From assembly GCA_945835425.1 (NCBI GenBank), contig CAMAJC010000118.1, forward strand, positions 1 through 6,206: 6,206 bases of DNA, given 5' to 3'. A program made the position numbers and the translations under genes. Shown here one piece after another: positions 5,108 through 6,206 of the stretch. The notes below the pieces were generated by a model, which made no database searches, was not told where the DNA came from, and worked only from the letters and a program-made list of their open reading frames with translations. Origin of the DNA: an uncultured Clostridia bacterium. Lineage in GTDB: Bacteria > Bacillota > Clostridia > Oscillospirales > Ruminococcaceae. Each line of letters opens with the position of its first letter. Position 1 is the first letter of the stretch.

Positions 5108-5118
5108 ATAGAATACAT

Positions 5119-6039
5119 TCACGCTTCTTCGCTCTCCGCATTGTCTTCGTCATATTTACCGGCTGCGAGATCGGCCTCAAACTGTTCCCGTTCGGTCACA
5201 TAGTCCTGTCCGCAGCACTTTTTATAGATTTCCCTTGCGCGGTCGACATAGAAAGTTTTGCCGCCGTCGTCGATGACATAAGCCGCGTGCTCCATGGCCG
5301 AACGGCCTGCGCCGCACTGATACTCCAGCGCCGCCAGCCGGCAGGCCGCCTGAATCCGGGACAGGGTGAAGGACGCGCAGTCGAGAATCTCTTCGCACAG
5401 TTCCCTGCTGCGGGAGATACGCCCTTCCTTCTGGGTCAGCATCTGGTCGAGGACAATGAGCAGCTGCCGGCCGTTGCCGACATATTTGTCCTTGTCCTTC
5501 ATGCCAAGCACCTTTTTGCCGATCTTTTCCTTAATCAGCACCAGCTTTTCCACATCCCCCAGCTCGTCGTAGCAGCTGGCGAGGAGGTTATAATACTGAA
5601 AATAAAGGAAATGATCCTCCTTGGGACGGCCCATGGCCTTTAAGCGGTCGACCGCCTCCTGGAACCGGCCCTGATAAAAGAGGGCGCGGCAGATATTGAA
5701 GGTGACAGGGTTGGGCTTATTCGGTTTTGTCTCCACCTGGGAATACAGCGCCTCAAATTTATACGGGTCGCAGTCGTTCCGCAGAATCTCCAGATACCGC
5801 GCCAGCATATTCTGGCCGATGTTGTGCAGGACATAGACCGCGAAAGCCGACACGCCGATGCAGAGCACCAGATTCACCGTCGTCAGCCGGTCTACACTGA
5901 AGAAATTGAGGGACATCAGCACAAAGAAGATCACCAGCGCGTAGAGCGCGTAGCCGATGATGCGGGTGCGTTTGTACTGCTTGAGGACCTGTTCGGTGCT
6001 CATCCCTTTGAAGGTCACTTTTTTCTTTTGAGCTGCCAT
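5119..6039 (-). CDS. Membrane-anchored protein with probable TPR-like region
   Basis: I do not recognise this 306-residue protein as a named family. A basic, cytosolic N-terminus (K5-K7, K20-R26) precedes two adjacent membrane helices, about 27-47 and 53-72, with a very short connecting loop. The remaining ~230 residues are soluble, helical and probably cytosolic under the positive-inside rule. This part contains patterns typical of tetratricopeptide-like helix pairs, such as ALFYQGRFQEAVDRLKAMG (about 119-137) and YYNLLASCYDELGDVEKLVLI (about 149-169), so a scaffold or protein-binding role is plausible. The C-terminus is acidic (DEDNAESEEA). The ATG follows AAAGGA at 8-base spacing. The 124-base gap to the next gene holds the palindromic insert and no clear terminator, so co-transcription with the downstream genes is possible. 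The gene is secure; the function is unknown. Confidence 0.82.
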   Translation of the reverse strand: MAAQKKKVTFKGMSTEQVLKQYKRTRIIGYALYALVIFFVLMSLNFFSVDRLTTVNLVLCIGVSAFAVYVLHNIGQNMLARYLEILRNDCDPYKFEALYSQVETKPNKPNPVTFNICRALFYQGRFQEAVDRLKAMGRPKEDHFLYFQYYNLLASCYDELGDVEKLVLIKEKIGKKVLGMKDKDKYVGNGRQLLIVLDQMLTQKEGRISRSRELCEEILDCASFTLSRIQAACRLAALEYQCGAGRSAMEHAAYVIDDGGKTFYVDRAREIYKKCCGQDYVTEREQFEADLAAGKYDEDNAESEEA

Positions 6040-6170
6040 AAGATGATTCCTTTCTGTTTGCCGCTTGCTGGGAAAAACGGACGGCCTGCCGATATGTTAT
6101 CTTTCCAACCCGTCCATCGCATGGATGATATGAATCCGCATGGCGCTCCGTGCGCCGACATTTCTTCTGC

Positions 6171-6196
6171 GTCTCCCCCGCCGCAGGCGGGGAGAC
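6171..6196. repeat. GC-rich inverted repeat upstream of the minus-strand cluster
   Basis: GTCTCCCCCGCC (6171-6182) pairs with GGCGGGGAGAC (6186-6196) as an 11-bp stem with one bulged C and a three-base loop. No T run follows on either strand within view. It lies upstream of the TPR-like gene and may be the 3' hairpin of a gene beyond the right edge or another intergenic palindrome. I could not identify a convincing promoter between it and the gene start at 6039. Confidence 0.45.
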
Positions 6197-6206
6197 ACGG
6201 TCATTT

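Noticed and set aside
5995..6140. A promoter or terminator upstream of the TPR-like gene (GGACGG/CCGTCC with a T run on the minus strand)
   Set aside because: The stem is only six pairs with a loop of about 25 bases, and no -35/-10 pair could be placed with confidence.

Overview
This window looks like chromosomal DNA from a Gram-positive anaerobe of the Clostridia, plausibly an Oscillospirales/Oscillospiraceae-type gut bacterium. Supporting points are a DegV-family protein, a Firmicutes-type NSS sodium symporter, a DUF5662 protein, GC-rich coding sequence set in AT-richer spacers, AGGAGG-like ribosome binding sites and hairpin-plus-T-run terminators. Genus is not decidable from the sequence alone.

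Layout. Bases 1-385 carry no gene. They hold one copy of a repeated intergenic element, an intrinsic terminator presumably ending a gene to the left, then a sigma-A-like promoter and a structured leader for a DegV-family fatty-acid-binding protein (386-1285, +). Bases 1286-2047 are a 762-base gene-free spacer: a second element copy directly behind the DegV stop, a strong terminator, a stretch with a GC-rich hairpin and short scattered repeats, a third element copy on the opposite strand, and a promoter followed immediately by a terminator-like hairpin. An NSS-family sodium-dependent transporter follows (2048-3517, +). A bidirectional terminator separates it from a minus-strand cluster, read right to left: a two-helix membrane-anchored protein with a probable TPR-like region (6039-5119), a chorismate mutase-GNAT acetyltransferase fusion (4994-4182) and a DUF5662 protein with an HD-hydrolase-like histidine/aspartate pattern (4182-3637). 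The last two overlap by one base (TGATG) and are probably translationally coupled.

How the genes work together. DegV and the transporter appear to be separate transcription units, each with its own promoter and terminator. The minus-strand genes may be one operon, but the 124-base gap between the TPR-like gene and the fusion gene contains a palindromic, hairpin-rich insert. No shared pathway is evident.

Most distinctive content. (1) A repeated intergenic element, four copies here, consists of a heptamer array (consensus RTGRAKA), GGT, a hairpin of conserved 8-3-8 geometry but variable stem sequence, and GATTRAAT. Three of the four copies lie where a 3' UTR would be, just before a terminator. 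(2) The chorismate mutase-acetyltransferase fusion has Val where the family usually has Asp in the YDPxRE motif. (3) A terminator sits between the promoter and ribosome binding site of the transporter gene.
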